DNA of 64,000 bases from Patellifolia procumbens (GCA_947645195.1 CANSGD010001040.1:4234226-4298225); one strand, 5' to 3'; positions 12,752 through 24,207 are shown, numbered from the stretch's first letter. A program made the numbers and translations. The notes: generated from the letters alone by a model not told the origin.

Positions 12752-12825
12752 GGTAGTTACTGGGGATTGACCCCGACCTACACCCTTGAAGTAAGTAGTT
12801 ACTGGGGATTGACCCCGGCTTACTG
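12752..12825 (+). repeat. Two-copy direct repeat inside the TG..CA element
   Basis: 'gtagttactggggattgacc' occurs twice, ~41 bp apart, each followed by 'ccg.cttac'. It sits at the position equivalent to the 'gggccatgtgccc' doublet at 8192-8245 in the nested element, so internal doublets may be typical of this family. Confidence 0.6.
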
Positions 12826-13395
12826 GCGTTCTCTTTCCTCTACTTAAATAATCGGATAATACTGAATTATTGAATTAATTGAAATTATGTGAATATTAAC
12901 CTTATACATATATATGTATGCATTTATGTGATTATTAATTGTATACGTATATGTGCTATGCTTTCGACTCTATTAAACTACTATTTTCACAAAGTATTTT
13001 CAACTTAAGTATTTTACGGGATGGAGTTGGAATTACTCAGTTTATTTGATTTTTGGGACCTTGTCTCTCTTGTCTTTTTCCATGATTATTTGCAGGTGGG
13101 TGATCGAGGGGAATTATGAGAGATCAACTAGAAGTTGTCATCCACCTAGTTTAATATTTTGCTTCCACTGGAACTCTGAAACTCGTAGTATTTAGTATCT
13201 AATGAACTAGTTTAATTTGGTTGTAAGGATCTCTAATTTAATTTGGAATGAATATGTTTTAGTTACTTAGCCTTGCACTTAATTCCAAGGAGTTGAATGC
13301 GGTGGTAACGCTCCATCCGAATCGAACCATCGTTGATTTCCCCTCAAACAAGTTTTATTAATATAAAAAGGGTTCGGTTTGGGCGGGGTGTTACA

Positions 13396-14194
13396 ACGAT
13401 ATTGTTAGATATATGATTATGATTCATGATCTAATATGGTTGTGATCATAGAGCTCTAAACATCACTATGTTACTATAGATAGTATTCAAATGATAGTTA
13501 GATCAAATAGTTATTGATAGGTGTGTGATTATAATATAATATGGTTATGATCATGGAGTCCTATGCATTATTACATTAATATAGATAATGTTTAAGTGAT
13601 ACTTAAATCGAATAGTTAACGTACAACACTGCTAGATATATGGTTATGATCTAATATGGTTATAATCGTAAAGCCTTATGCATTACTACTTTACGATATA
13701 TAATGTTCAAATGATAGCTAGATCGAATAGTTAGCATACGATATTGTTAGATATGTGATTATGATTCATGATCTAGTATGGTTGTGATCATAAATCTCTA
13801 TACATTACTACATTACTATATATATATAGTATGCAAATGATAGTTAGATCAAATAGTTATTGATCGGTGTGTGATTATATTATAATATGGTTATGATCAT
13901 AAAGTCATATACATTATTACTTTACGATATATAATGTTTAAGTGATACTTAAATCGAATAGTTAACGTACGACACTGCTAGATATATGGTTATGATCGTA
14001 AAGCCCTATGCATTACTTCTTTACGATAAGCATACACTATTGTTAGATTTGTGATTATACTTCATGATCTAATATGGTTGTGATCATAAAGCCCTATACA
14101 TTAATACATTACTATATATATAGTATTCAAATGATAGTTAGATCAAGTAGTCATTGATGGGTGTGTGATTATAATATAATATGGTTATGATCAT
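13396..14194. repeat. AT-rich satellite, higher-order unit ~342 bp of three ~115-bp monomers
   Basis: 'attgttagatat' starts units at 13401, 13743 and about 14039 (the last unit is shortened). Each unit has three related monomers sharing 'gattatgat', 'atggttatgatcat', 'gcattactac' and 'aatgatagctagatcgaata'. No genes. The array is cut at 14194 by the copia element and resumes at 21547. Confidence 0.8.
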
Positions 14195-14858
14195 TGTTAA
14201 ACTGACTGTTTGCAATGGCGGATAAAAGAACGATTTCAAGGCTGTGCCGCGGTTGAAGACCACTGACTTGAAAGAAATTATGGCCCGACTATGGTGGTAA
14301 ACGCAACTGGCCGGAAAGCTCCCCAAGGTTAACACAACAGCCTTTTTAAGTCACCACTAACAGAGAAAAGCTTTGGAGTTTGTATAGCACGTACCCGGGA
14401 GAAGACATAAGAGAAGAGAAGAAGAGAAGGAGTTTTTTTGTGTGTTTGAAACAACAGCAGAAGATCTGTTTATATAGAAAAATCAGACCACAAAAACGGA
14501 AGGTAATCAAGGGACGTAATCAATGGCCTAAAACACTGTAACGTAAAAAACGTTTCAGTGTAGTTACCGTTACACACACCCAAGCCCGGGTCCAAAAAGA
14601 TAAGCTCTAGCTCAGCTCTTCCGAGTACCTAGAACCCAGGCCCAACCCGGTCCTGGCAGGCAGCGCACGCACGCGCGCGTGTGTATGGTAACAAGCCCAA
14701 GCCCAAGCATGACCTTCAACCATAAAAGCCAACCATGTAACCAACTCAATAGACAAGCAGAGGAAGGGAGTTAATAAACAAAGGAAAGCTCCCTCCATAT
14801 TCGATGTGGGATCTTTGGGGAAAACCCAAAGAAGGCTTTACAAGCCTTAAGTCCAACA
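14195..14858 (-). repeat. 3' LTR of copia element 1
   Basis: 664 bp, TG..CA ends on the minus strand (starts TGTTGGACTTAAGG, ends CAGTCAGTTTAACA). The adjacent polypurine tract TTTGTGGGGGAT abuts the LTR start at 14859-14870. A minus-strand CTATATAAAC box lies near 14475. Confidence 0.88.
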
Positions 14859-14870
14859 ATCCCCCACAAA

Positions 14871-15542
14871 GGCTCTGGAAAGCAAAAGAAATTCCTGGGT
14901 AAAGAAAGGGTAGTACTTAAGCATCAATATCTTTCGATTTGAATTGATACATAGTGAAGTGAGGCAACAACTTACTTTCTAGTGAGTGAATTTTTCTTGA
15001 ACTCGCCAGAGTTCCGTTAAGACCCCCACAACACATACTTACCTCAAGAACGTGCAGTCTCCGCGATACAACACAAGCGCTTTATAGCCATGCGTACACC
15101 TTGGGTCTCATAAGTGCTCTAGAAAGAAAGCCCAGTCTTTCATGGAAGGCGGCTTAACCTCTACACTTACGTAGGTAGTCCATCAAGTGTTCCTCAATAA
15201 CACCACCCCGAAGGGATATGGAACTATTAAGAGCAAAATCTCAACCACACAATATAAATCCATCAAGTGCGTCTCAATAACACCACCAAATAGGCTATGG
15301 ATTTAGAAAACACTACCAACACGCCATAGGGATGGGAAATGTAGTGCAAGTTAAGATTCTATGGCTTCGTTTGATCAACAAACGGGTATCCACCATAAAC
15401 TCTCAACTAATGGGCCTTAGCTCCATCCCTCTCGACGACTCTAGGATAACTCTCCTTGATAATCCCTTAGTAAAGGGATCAGCATGATTTCTTTCAGACC
15501 TCACATAGTCAAAAGAAATCACCCCATTTTTCAGGAGTTGTT
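14871..15542 (-). other. 3' non-coding region of copia element 1
   Basis: About 670 bp between the RNase H reading frame and the polypurine tract. I see no domain here. It holds an imperfect local duplication around 'ccatcaagtg..cctcaataacaccacc' (about 15180 and 15255). Confidence 0.6.
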
Positions 15543-16677
15543 TCACGACTCCATGTCTGATCCGTATGTGTCTTTTCTTACCATTGTAGACACTGTTTTT
15601 AGCAACGCTAATGACTTCTTGAGAATCACAATGAAGGGAGACAGGAGCACCCTGCCCTCCCTATAACGGAACATCAGACAAAAGAACCAATCAGCATCTT
15701 GTCCTGCCAACTCGAGGGCAATAAACTCAGACTCCATGGTGAAGCGTGCTATACAAGTCTGCTTTGAAGACTTCCACGAAATAGCACCGCCACCAAGAGT
15801 AAACACGTAACCACTAGTTGAACTAATCTCATCATTACTTGAAACCCAGTTTGCATCACAAAATCCTTCAAGAACAGTAGGAAATTTAGAATAGTGCAGA
15901 CATAGATCAGCAGTTCCTTTCAGGTATCTAAGAAGACTATGAAGAGCATTCCAATGTTCATTACTAGGGTTATGAGTATACCGACTCAGTCTACTCACTG
16001 CATAAGCTATGTCAGGTCGAGTACAGTACAATTCATGAGGTACATCAAACTACCTATGACTTTTGCATATTCACTTTGAGAAACACTTCTCTTAAATTCT
16101 TAGTCAAATGAATAATAGGGTCATAAGGTGTACTCACTGGAGCAACATCAAAGGAGTTAAACTTTTTAAGCACCTTTTCCACATAATGAGACTGACTAAG
16201 GGAAATGCGACGGAGGTTTTCTTAAGTCTTACTCCTAAAATCACATCAGCTTCTCCCAAATCCTTCATCTCAAATTTCGATGCCGAGAAAAGTTTAGTAT
16301 CATTAACCACCTTTAAATTGTTACTAAAGATCAACATGTCATCCACAAAAAGACATATGATTACACAATCTGATCCTATCAGTTTTGAATAAATGCAAGA
16401 GCTAGAGTTGTTGACAATGAAGCCATTTTGACACAACATTACTGTCAAATTTTTCATAGCACTGTTTTGGTGCTTGTTTGAGACCATATAAAGACTTCCT
16501 TAACTTACACACTTTATCTTCTTGACCTTGTACCACAAAACCCTCAGATTGAGACATATAAATCTCCTCCTCTAAGTCACCATTCAGGAAAGCAATCTTC
16601 TCATTCATCTGATGTATGACTAAGTCAAGAATAGCAGCAAGAGCTAACATGGTCCTAATGGTGGCTATCTTAGTCAC
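15543..16677 (-). pseudogene. Copia 1 reverse transcriptase and RNase H, frameshifted
   Basis: Three minus-strand segments in different frames. RT N-part: 16402-16677 (FLNGDLEEEIYMSQSEGF, SLYGLKQAPKQ). RT active site: 16134-16487 (ICLFVDDMLIF, with FVDD in place of the commoner YVDD). Connection and RNase H: 15543-16031 (TRPDIAYAVSRLSRY, then ISSTSGYVFTLGGGAISW and ESEFIAL). Frame breaks between segments prevent a polyprotein. Confidence 0.88.
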
Positions 16678-16976
16678 AGAAGAATAAGTGTCAAACTAAT
16701 CTAGTCCTTTCCTTTGAATAAAGCCCCTAATCACAAGTCTGGCTTTAAACCTCTCAATAGTCCCATCAAGTCTCACCTTCTTTTTAAAGATCCATTTGCT
16801 ATCAATGGTCTTTGATCCCTTAGGTAAGTCAGTTAACTCCCATGTGGAGTTAGACACTATGGAATCTAACTCGCTCTAAATGGCCTCTTTCCAAAAGCTA
16901 GCATCCCCATATCTCATTGCCTCCTCAAAAGTCTTAAGGTCCTCTTCTATCATAAAAGCATAGACTAGTTCATCAC

Positions 16977-18400
16977 TCAACAGGTCAATGCAAGAACTCT
17001 TAGACAAAAAGCAGTAACAAAATCAGAACCAAAGTCTTTTGCTACTCTAAGTCTTTTACTTCTCCTATGTTCATCTACAGCACAAGAACTACTAGCATGC
17101 AATTCAACTGAAGTACTACTTAAAGTTAAATCAGCAAGAATATCACTAGTAGGTAAATCAACATCATGCGTAGAACAAGTAGGTAAAACAACAGCAGGAG
17201 AAGAACATGAAGGCATGGAAGCAGCATCGCCCTTTTTCAAGGGAAAAACATGTTCAAAGAACTCAGCGTCTCAGTATTCACAAATAGACTTATCACTCAA
17301 AGTCATGAATCTATAGGCAACATGAGCGTAACCAATAAATACTGCATCAAAGGTCTTGGGTCCAATGTTTGACATTTTATAGTCAGGTAACCCAACCTTA
17401 GCTAGACACCCCCACACACTCAAGAAGCTCAAGTTTGGAGGATAACCCTTCCACAATTCATAAGGAACCTTTTGTGAGGTACACGGTTGAGAACATGGCA
17501 GGCTGAAAGGGCTGCTTCCCCCACATTTCATCAGGCAACCCAGAACTTACAAGCATATCATTCATCATATTCTTCAAAGATCTATTTTTCCGTTCAGCTA
17601 TACCATACTGTTGGGGTACATAGGGGTGCACTAAGTTCATGAATGATTCCCAATTTCTCACAATGGTCATTCAAAGAGTTATTCTCATACTCTCTACCTC
17701 TATCAGATCTAACCCTCTTGATTTTCCTATCAAGTTGGTTTTCTACTTCAGCCTTACATTTAATAAACGCTTCTACTGCCTCACTTTTGGCCTTGAGAAG
17801 GTAAATCTTATTGTACCTCGAAAAATCATCAACAAAGGAAATGTACCAAACTTTTCCTCCTCTACTTCTAGTTTTCTGGAAATCAGCTAAGTCCGTATGA
17901 ATCAACTCTAGAAGTGTTGTGGTCCTTTGAGTAACAGTTTTGCAAGGTTTCTTAGTGAATTTTGCTTTAACACAAACTAGACACTTTGAAAACTCAGTAG
18001 TGGACAAATTAGGAATTAATGCTAAGGTCCTTAGTCTCTTAATAGAAGCAACATTCACATGCCCTAATCTACCATGCCACAAATTTAAAGACTCAGCAAT
18101 ATAAGCAGAGCCAGAAACAGTTTTATTAAAATCAGCAGAAACAGAAGAAGCAACATTCAGAATAAATAAACCCCCACTTAAATACCCCTTCCCAACAAAT
18201 TCCCCACCACGAGTCATTACAACTTTGTCAGCCTCAAAAACAATTTTCAAACCAGCTTTATTTAACAAGGCACCAGACACTAAGTTGCGACGTATAGTAG
18301 GAACATACAACACATTTGAAAGGGAGAGAGTTTTTCCAAAGGTAAGTTTAAGAGTGACCTTTCCTCGCCCAGGTACTCCAGCAGTTGCTGCATTGCCCAT
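16977..18400 (-). pseudogene. Copia 1 GAG-pre-integrase and integrase, frameshifted
   Basis: 17594-18400 encodes the pre-integrase HHCC region (LWHGRLGHVN .. CLVCVKAKF) and the start of the DDE core (IHTDLADF, FVDDFSRY, RSDRGREYE). The frame then breaks. The catalytic-glutamate region continues in another frame at 17458-17670 (PQQYGIAERKNRSLK) and again at 17271-17531 (PYELWKGYPPNLSFLSVWGC). 16977-17240 is the Ser/Thr-rich linker that precedes RT. Confidence 0.87.
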
Positions 18401-18409
18401 GTAGACACA

Positions 18410-18985
18410 CTAGCCTTCAGTAGCATCTTGGAAATTATGGAGCAGCTCCTTGTTTGAACAGAAATGCCTCGAAGCCCTAGTGTCCAAAATCCAATCAGTA
18501 CTGTTCTCGATTTGATTTGCTTCAACAACCACAACAGCTACAATGTCATTAGATTCAGCAAGGTTGGCCTGAGGTCCTTGTTTTTGGACAGAATGGCGTT
18601 GAGGGCATTGGTAAGCCTTATGATCAGGCTTGCCACAGACATAACAAAGGACAGAGTTCTTCTGAATCTTGCTATCAGGTTTGTTGAATTTGCCTTGCTT
18701 CTTTCCCTTCTTATTACCCTTTTTCCCTTTACCCTTAAACTTATCAGAGCCTGATGGAGCAACAGATTCCACCAGGTTAGCTTTAGTAATATTAACAGTA
18801 ACTGAGTCTTGATTGTCTTTGAGGCGATTTGCCTCTTCAATTCTCATATGACTAATCAGTTCTTGAAGTGAAAGGAACTCTTTCCTGTGTTCAGATTATT
18901 GCGAAACTCTCTCCAGGAAGGACGAAAATTTTCTAGCAGAACATTTTCTTGAAAAACTTCACAGATTTTCATATCCTTGACACAG
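18410..18985 (-). pseudogene. Copia 1 gag C-terminus, zinc knuckle and protease (3' part)
   Basis: Contains gag sequence SHMRIEEANRLKDNQ (near 18830), a CCHC knuckle CYVCGKPDHKAYQC (near 18640) and the protease motif as ILDTRASRHF (near 18475). Family members have DTGA or DSGA, so the catalytic glycine is Arg here and the protease should be dead. Upstream gag is cut off by the insertion at 18987-20465. Confidence 0.85.
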
Positions 18986-18986
18986 T

Positions 18987-20465
18987 CGTTGCACGTGCCA
19001 AATTAATAACCTAACTTAGCCTAATATAGGGTAAGAAAGGGTCGAATCCACGAGGAAGCAATGATTAATCAAGGTTTGAATGAGATTTAGCGAGCTAAGT
19101 CTATTTTTGGGGTTTTTTTGAGATTAATAATCAACTAAGAAATTAGGAACTAAGTAACTAGAAAATAGACTAAGTGATTCGAATTAAACTATATAAAGAG
19201 GACACTAGGGGTAGGGGAGTCACGAGCTAACATTTAATTAACCAAATCGCCAAGCCAAGGGGATTCATTAGGGTCGATTAGGGGACTAAGTCACTCAAAT
19301 GTTTCCTAATTACTCGCTCGAGCTAATCAGGAGGACCTAATCAATCAATTTTACCTATTCTCATGGTAACCAATTTTACCTATTCTCATGGTAAAATTAA
19401 TCAACCAAGTATTTCCACAACTCATAGTGATTCGATTGAGGTCCTCGGAAGTCAACACCTATTCTCATGGTGAAGTCAACCTATTGACTAGTTTAAGGTC
19501 AATCTAGGCTTCATTTCTCAATCCTTCACCTAAGACACCCACATCTAGTTTAAAAGGTGATCAATCAATCAAACATAGCAATTAATTTAAACTAGACAAC
19601 CTAATTTTACCTAGGTCTAACCCCCCTAGTTTTACTTTCAAGGTCAACTCATGATTAGCAAGATCATCCCCTTCCCCTAGCTAGTAAAGTACTCACTAGC
19701 CTTGAAAAACATGAAATAAAAAGGTTGAATCAACAATGGTGATCCAACAATGGTGGAAATCATATTAAATAAGCTAATCATTAACTAATTACTACTTATC
19801 AATACTAAATCAAGGTAGAACAAGTATAAAAGCAAATGAAGAGAAGAGATAGAAGAAATACTCAAAGATGGATGGAAATCAAATGCAAAATTCCACTAAA
19901 GTAGCTTCAATCTTCAACTTTAAACTTTTAGATCTAGTTTCTCTCTCATAACATTCAGCTTTTCTCTCTACTCTCTCTCTAATTAAAGCTAATTAAATTC
20001 TGGAATTAAAACTTAGTTCATTCATTATTACAAAATGGGTTTTTATACCCCAAGTAGTAAGGGCAAATAAGTAAAAACGACAAATACGAAGAAGCACGAT
20101 GGCAAAGTGGAGCGACATGCTCCGGAACACATGGAGCGGGTGCTCTACATGTGGAGCCGGCGCTCCATGCTTGCTCCATCCCGGCTCCAAGCCGTTGCTT
20201 CCCTGCTTCAACTTCTGGGCTACGGAGCGGTCACTCCTTAGCAAATGGAGCTCCCCTGTTCTTGACCATTTCATCATGCCTAAGCAAGCAACACTTGAAA
20301 CAAGGTTAGATAAGGGGAGGGGGGATGCAAATGCTCTAAAAACTAATGCAAAATAAGAAATTATGAAAAAGGACGCAAAAGGGAAAGAAAAGGGAGTTAC
20401 ATGGCCTAAAATGCAACTAAATGACCTCAAACTAATCCTAATTAATGAGTCTAAAACCCACTTAT
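18987..20465. mobile_element. Unclassified 1,479-bp insertion in copia gag, CAGT at both ends
   Basis: Removing the segment rejoins gag in frame across ..VLIEN|CVKDMKICE.., so this is an insertion into a once-intact gag. Four bases CAGT are present at both junctions (18983-18986 and 20466-20469). Ends read CGTTGCACGTGCC and CACTTAT, with no inverted repeat and no TG..CA. Inside are a two-copy 'acctattctcatggtaa' repeat (about 19355-19395) and a GC-rich block of GGAGC/GCTCC motifs (20100-20255). No coding domain. Superfamily not recognised. Confidence 0.75.
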
Positions 20466-20942
20466 CAGTTCTCAATAAGAACATCACCACAAAGATTTTC
20501 GTTCTCATGAACTTGGTCCATGAGTAGCTTGTCATCAACCATATGGAAAGCCAACCACTTCCCAAGAACATACTTCTATTTTCCAGCATCATCAGCCCCA
20601 CATTTTTTCTCAAGGGCCTCCCAAATCATTTTTGATCTGTTATGAACCATAAATAAATCATACAGATTATTGATCATCAGATTAAGGAGGTGAAAACGGG
20701 CAATCTTATTATCTTTTACATATTTTGCAATTTCGTCCTCATTCTTCTTAATTTTAGAGAAGGAGAAGAGGATGAATCACCTGTAGCAGTCAGCGCAGCA
20801 AGACAGTCCTTGAAAAGGACGTAGTCAATGTCCAATTGCTCAAAAAAATCAGCAGTTTGAAAGACCAACGTTTGTAGTTGTTTCCCTCAAGGGACTCGAG
20901 CTTGGACAGATGAGACATGGATTTGTTTGAACCGTCAGCCAT
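20466..20942 (-). pseudogene. Copia 1 gag N-terminal half
   Basis: Starts at the ATG at 20942 (MADGSNKSMSHLSKLESLEG, NYKRW) and continues to KWLAFHMVDDKLLMDQ and HENENLCGDVLIEN at the insertion junction. A frame change follows KLLIFL (~20850). The right side continues in 18410-18985. It lies a few tens of bases inside the 5' LTR, as usual for copia gag. Confidence 0.82.
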
Positions 20943-20974
20943 TGGAAATAAAATAATTACTTTCAAATTTTTAG

Positions 20975-21546
20975 AAACTGACTGTTTGAAATGGCGTATA
21001 AAAGAACGATTTCAAGGATGTGCTGCGGTTGAAGACCACAGACTTGAAAGCAATTACGGCCCGACTATGGTGGTAATCACAACTGGCCGGAAAGCTCCCC
21101 AAGGTTAACACGTACCCAGGAGAAGACAAAAGAGAAGGAGTATTTTTGTGTGTTTGAAGCAACAATAGAAGATATGTTTATATAGAAAAATCAGGCCACA
21201 AAAACGGAAGGTAATCATGGGACGTAATCAATGGCCTTAAACACTGTAACGTAAAAAACGTTTCAGTGTAGTTACTGTTACACACACCCAAGCCCGGGTC
21301 CAAAAAGATAAGCTCCAGCTCTTCCCAGAACCCAGGCCCAAGCCCGGCCCGGTCTTGGCGGGCGGCGCGCGCGCTTGTGGGTGGTAGCAAGCTCAAGCGT
21401 GACCTCCAACCATAAAAGCCAACAATGTAACCAACTTAATAGACAAGTAGCGGAAGGGAGTTAATAAACAAAGGAAAACTCCCTTCCATAGGCGATATGG
21501 GATCTTTGGGAAAAAACCCAAAGAAGGCTAAGCCTTAACTCCAACA
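20975..21546 (-). repeat. 5' LTR of copia element 1
   Basis: Matches the LTR at 14195-14858 apart from a ~57-bp deletion and scattered changes. The outer end TGTTGGAG is intact. The inner end reads CAGTCAGTTTCTA instead of CAGTCAGTTTAACA, so the LTR/PBS junction is damaged. A minus-strand CTATATAAAC TATA box lies at about 21180. Confidence 0.87.
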
Positions 21547-21870
21547 ATCATAAAGTCCTATGCATTATTACTTTAATATAGATAATGTTTAAGTGATACT
21601 TAAATCGAATAGTTAAAGTATGACACTGCGAGATATATGGTTATGATCTAATATGGTTATGATCGTAAAGCCCTATGCATTACTACTTTACGATATATAA
21701 TGTTCAAATTAAATGATAGCTAGATTGAATAGTTAGCATACGATATTGTTAGATATATGATTATGATTCATGATATAATATGGTTGTGATCATAAAGCCC
21801 TATACATTAATACATTACTATATATATAGTATTCAAATGATAGTTAGATTAGATCAACTAGTATCATATG
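21547..21870. repeat. AT-rich satellite, right remnant
   Basis: Resumes the higher-order array interrupted at 14194, with the same monomers ('aatatggttatgatcgtaa', 'gatagctagattgaatag', 'gatattgttagatatatg'). Confidence 0.8.
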
Positions 21871-21997
21871 TTACATCCGTTTGTTTTTTATTGTTACACT
21901 TTCCTTTTTTTGTTACACTTTTACTTTTACTACTTTTGGTAATTTTTCACATCTTTATATTCCAATTTCTCATACATTTAGGACCTACATGATTATA

Positions 21998-22203
21998 CTT
22001 CCTCCGTTTTATTTTAGATGTTACACTTTTCATTTAAGGAAGTTTTTAATTAGATATTACACTTTCCTTTTTTGAAAAAAGTTTCTCTCTGTCTCTCTCT
22101 AATCACATGATCCCCACTTACTTTTCTCTACTTTTCTCCTACCCAAAAACTGCTTAAAAATACGTGAAAAAAAAGTATAACATCTAAACTAAAACGGAAG
22201 TAG
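21998..22203. mobile_element. Stowaway MITE A, TSD TA
   Basis: 206 bp. Termini CTTCCTCCGTTTTATTTTAG and (reverse complement of the right) CTACTTCCGTTTTAGTTTAG are flanked by TA on both sides. CTCCCTCCGT-type ends define Tc1/mariner-derived Stowaway elements. Confidence 0.85.
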
Positions 22204-22832
22204 TAATATATATGTATGAAATTTTGTAGATATCTCATGCTTCATGTTGTTTATATGTTTTATAATGTAATTATATGATACTTTAGAATTGGTCAATTTT
22301 ATTAAAAAAAATACAATATTTGTTATGAAAATTATATGAAAAAATAATATAGTTAAATCCTATAGGGAATTTTATATATTATCTTATGCTTCGTTTTTGT
22401 AATCTATTAAAGATCTCGTTATGTGATAGTATTTAACTCTTTATCCTTTTTTTTACTCCTAAATAAAATATTTAATATAATATTTACTCCTATATCAAAA
22501 ATAATATAGTTAAAACCTATAGACAATTTTATAGATACCATGATTCGTTTTGTTAATTTGTTGAAAATCTCATTATATCTTTTGTAAGGTAATTATGTTA
22601 GTACTTATGAAAAAAATTACTTAAAAGTACGATATTTGATATAATATTTTTAGATATCCTATGCCTCATTTTGTTTATTTATTTAATATCTTATTATATG
22701 TTTTATATGGTAATTATATATATACACACATTAATTTTTATATTACAAAAAATAATATAATTAAAAACACTTTTTTCATAAGTTGCTAGTTAAAATTTTA
22801 GAACCCCCCTCCCTCTGCCCACCTGGCTACTT
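22204..22832. other. AT-rich intergenic DNA
   Basis: Very AT-rich, with repeated 'ataatatagttaaa.cctatag' phrases (about 22345 and 22500) that suggest an old tandem duplication. No gene seen. Confidence 0.5.
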
Positions 22833-22996
22833 AGATAAATTTTAATTAGATGTTACACTTTCTTTTTTGCAAAAAGTTTCCCTCTATCTCTCTTCAATCC
22901 ATGGTCCCCACTTACTTTCTCTATTTCTCTCCTACCCACAAACTGTCTAGGAGTCCGTGAAGATGAAGTGTAACATCTAAACTAAAATGGAGGTAG
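22833..22996. mobile_element. Stowaway MITE, 5'-truncated copy of family A
   Basis: The right terminus 'gtgtaacatctaaactaaa' with 'atggaggtag' then TA matches MITE A. The internal block 'tttaattagatgttacactttc' also matches, but the left terminal repeat is missing. Confidence 0.7.
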
Positions 22997-23775
22997 TATA
23001 AATAAACTATGCACGTGTAAAATATGTCATATGTCAATGTATGTTAATACGTATAGTTATTGAGATGAATCTTATTGTGAAAAATGATAATATCTGTTTT
23101 GTTTAGCACATTTATCCTAAAATAAGTTTTTTTATCCATGTATAATTTATTTAACTTTGTGAAAATTTATTTTTAATATGTGGATTCTCATTTTATTTTT
23201 TCCTTATATATTTGATCTTAATTTATCTATTGTCAAATTTATTTAGACTATAAAAAGTTACTTTAAAGTAAAAGATATCAGATGATATATATTATGTTAA
23301 GTTGGTTAATAATAAATAATTTCAATTATAAATAATAGGTGAAAATTCTTCTACATACAATGAACATGGACAGCTTGAAGCCTTTGTTGGCTTGTCGAGT
23401 TGTTGTTACCCAAAAACAAAAGATTTTATGCATAGCTACAATTATTGAGTAATAGTATATATTGATGTAATTAAAAATATATAAAAAGTTGTAGTACAAC
23501 AAACTTATCTAAATTAGCACAAAAAAGAGTAAGTATGATAAAAAAATAAAATAAATACAGACTATAATGACAATAAATATAAATATAAATTTATACTAAA
23601 TAAAAAATTACAACTTACATATTTCGCAAAAAAATTACTACAACTTAAAAACATGAGTACTAGCACTGCTTAAGTCAACTTTCCAGTTTAGTGAACTAGG
23701 CTGAAAAGCCCAACAACTCCTTCCCCTACGAAAATAAATAATAACACACTTCATCTTCTTCATTTGATTTTTCTC
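22997..23775. other. AT-rich intergenic DNA
   Basis: No coding potential, repeat structure or RNA gene recognised. Confidence 0.5.
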
Positions 23776-23886
23776 ATGGCATCCTCACTTGAGCCCGCAG
23801 TAAAGAAGCAGCTCTCGCCGGAGAAGATGGCCAGAGTATGGAAATTGCCTGAAAAGTGTATGAATCTGTTTGGCGTGTCAAACTAA
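23776..23886 (+). pseudogene. Possible short gene fragment (36 codons)
   Basis: An ATG in acceptable context opens MASSLEPAVKKQLSPEKMAR and runs 36 codons to TAA. About 35 nt later an exon-like end 'gaaattaag|gtaaatc' resembles a 5' splice site, so this may be a decayed first exon. I do not recognise the protein. Confidence 0.25.
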
Positions 23887-24207
23887 AGAGAAGCCCTAAT
23901 GTCTTTTGTGAAATTAAGGTAAATCAAAACTCCAATTTTTAGATCTAGGGTTCGAAAGAGCCGAGTCCGTCTTCTCCCTCCCAGGTCCGACTCGTATACC
24001 ATGTCGGCACACGTGTCGTGTCGTGTCGACACTGGTACGACTAGGTCAACCGCCGAGTCCGAGCATCACAGATAACAACAATAATATAACAATAATAATG
24101 ATAATGATGGAGAAGTATAAGCATGTGCTATTACAAACAACAACAAAACAAAATATACCTTAAGCTATAAGTACCGTATATTCCCTTATTTACAATCCGT
24201 GGTTAAT

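Larger units (their letters stand above)
5334..13395 (+). mobile_element. Large TG..CA element without ORFs (candidate solo LTR or LARD), interrupted
   Basis: Starts TGTAATACCCCGAA and ends GCGGGGTGTTACA. The flanking 5-bp duplication is ACGAT (5329-5333 and 13396-13400). Removing the nested element (6309-11105) and its duplication leaves about 3.26 kb. There is a TATA box at 5949-5956, then a pyrimidine-rich leader and a GC-rich CCACC/GCAGC stretch, but no convincing protein. TG..CA ends with a 5-bp duplication fit an LTR, so a solo LTR of a long-LTR Ty3/gypsy family is my first reading. A non-autonomous large retrotransposon derivative is the alternative. The lineage is not assignable without internal domains. 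Confidence 0.7.
14195..21546 (-). mobile_element. Ty1-copia LTR retrotransposon 1, degenerate, TSD ATCAT
   Basis: Coding order on the minus strand is gag, protease, integrase, RT, RNase H, which is the copia order. The 5' LTR is on the right (about 20975-21546) and the 3' LTR on the left (14195-14858). The flanking duplication ATCAT is at 14190-14194 and 21547-21551. The LTRs differ by substitutions and a ~57-bp indel, so the insertion is not recent. The inner end of the 5' LTR is altered and no primer-binding site is recognisable there. All coding segments are frameshifted or stopped. It is inserted into the AT-rich satellite. Confidence 0.92.

Noticed and set aside
20100..20130. Similarity between 'aagtggagcgacatgctcc' here and the block at 63631
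   Set aside because: Only ~11 bp match exactly and the surroundings are unrelated, so a shared origin is not supported.
20099..20356. 85-codon frame in the 1.48-kb insertion
   Set aside because: It overlaps a block of GGAGC/GCTCC motifs, has no family similarity and runs across AT-rich sequence at its end.
20943..20974. Primer-binding site for copia element 1
   Set aside because: No match to the 3' end of initiator Met-tRNA (TGGTATCAGAGC) is visible next to the 5' LTR, whose inner end is altered.
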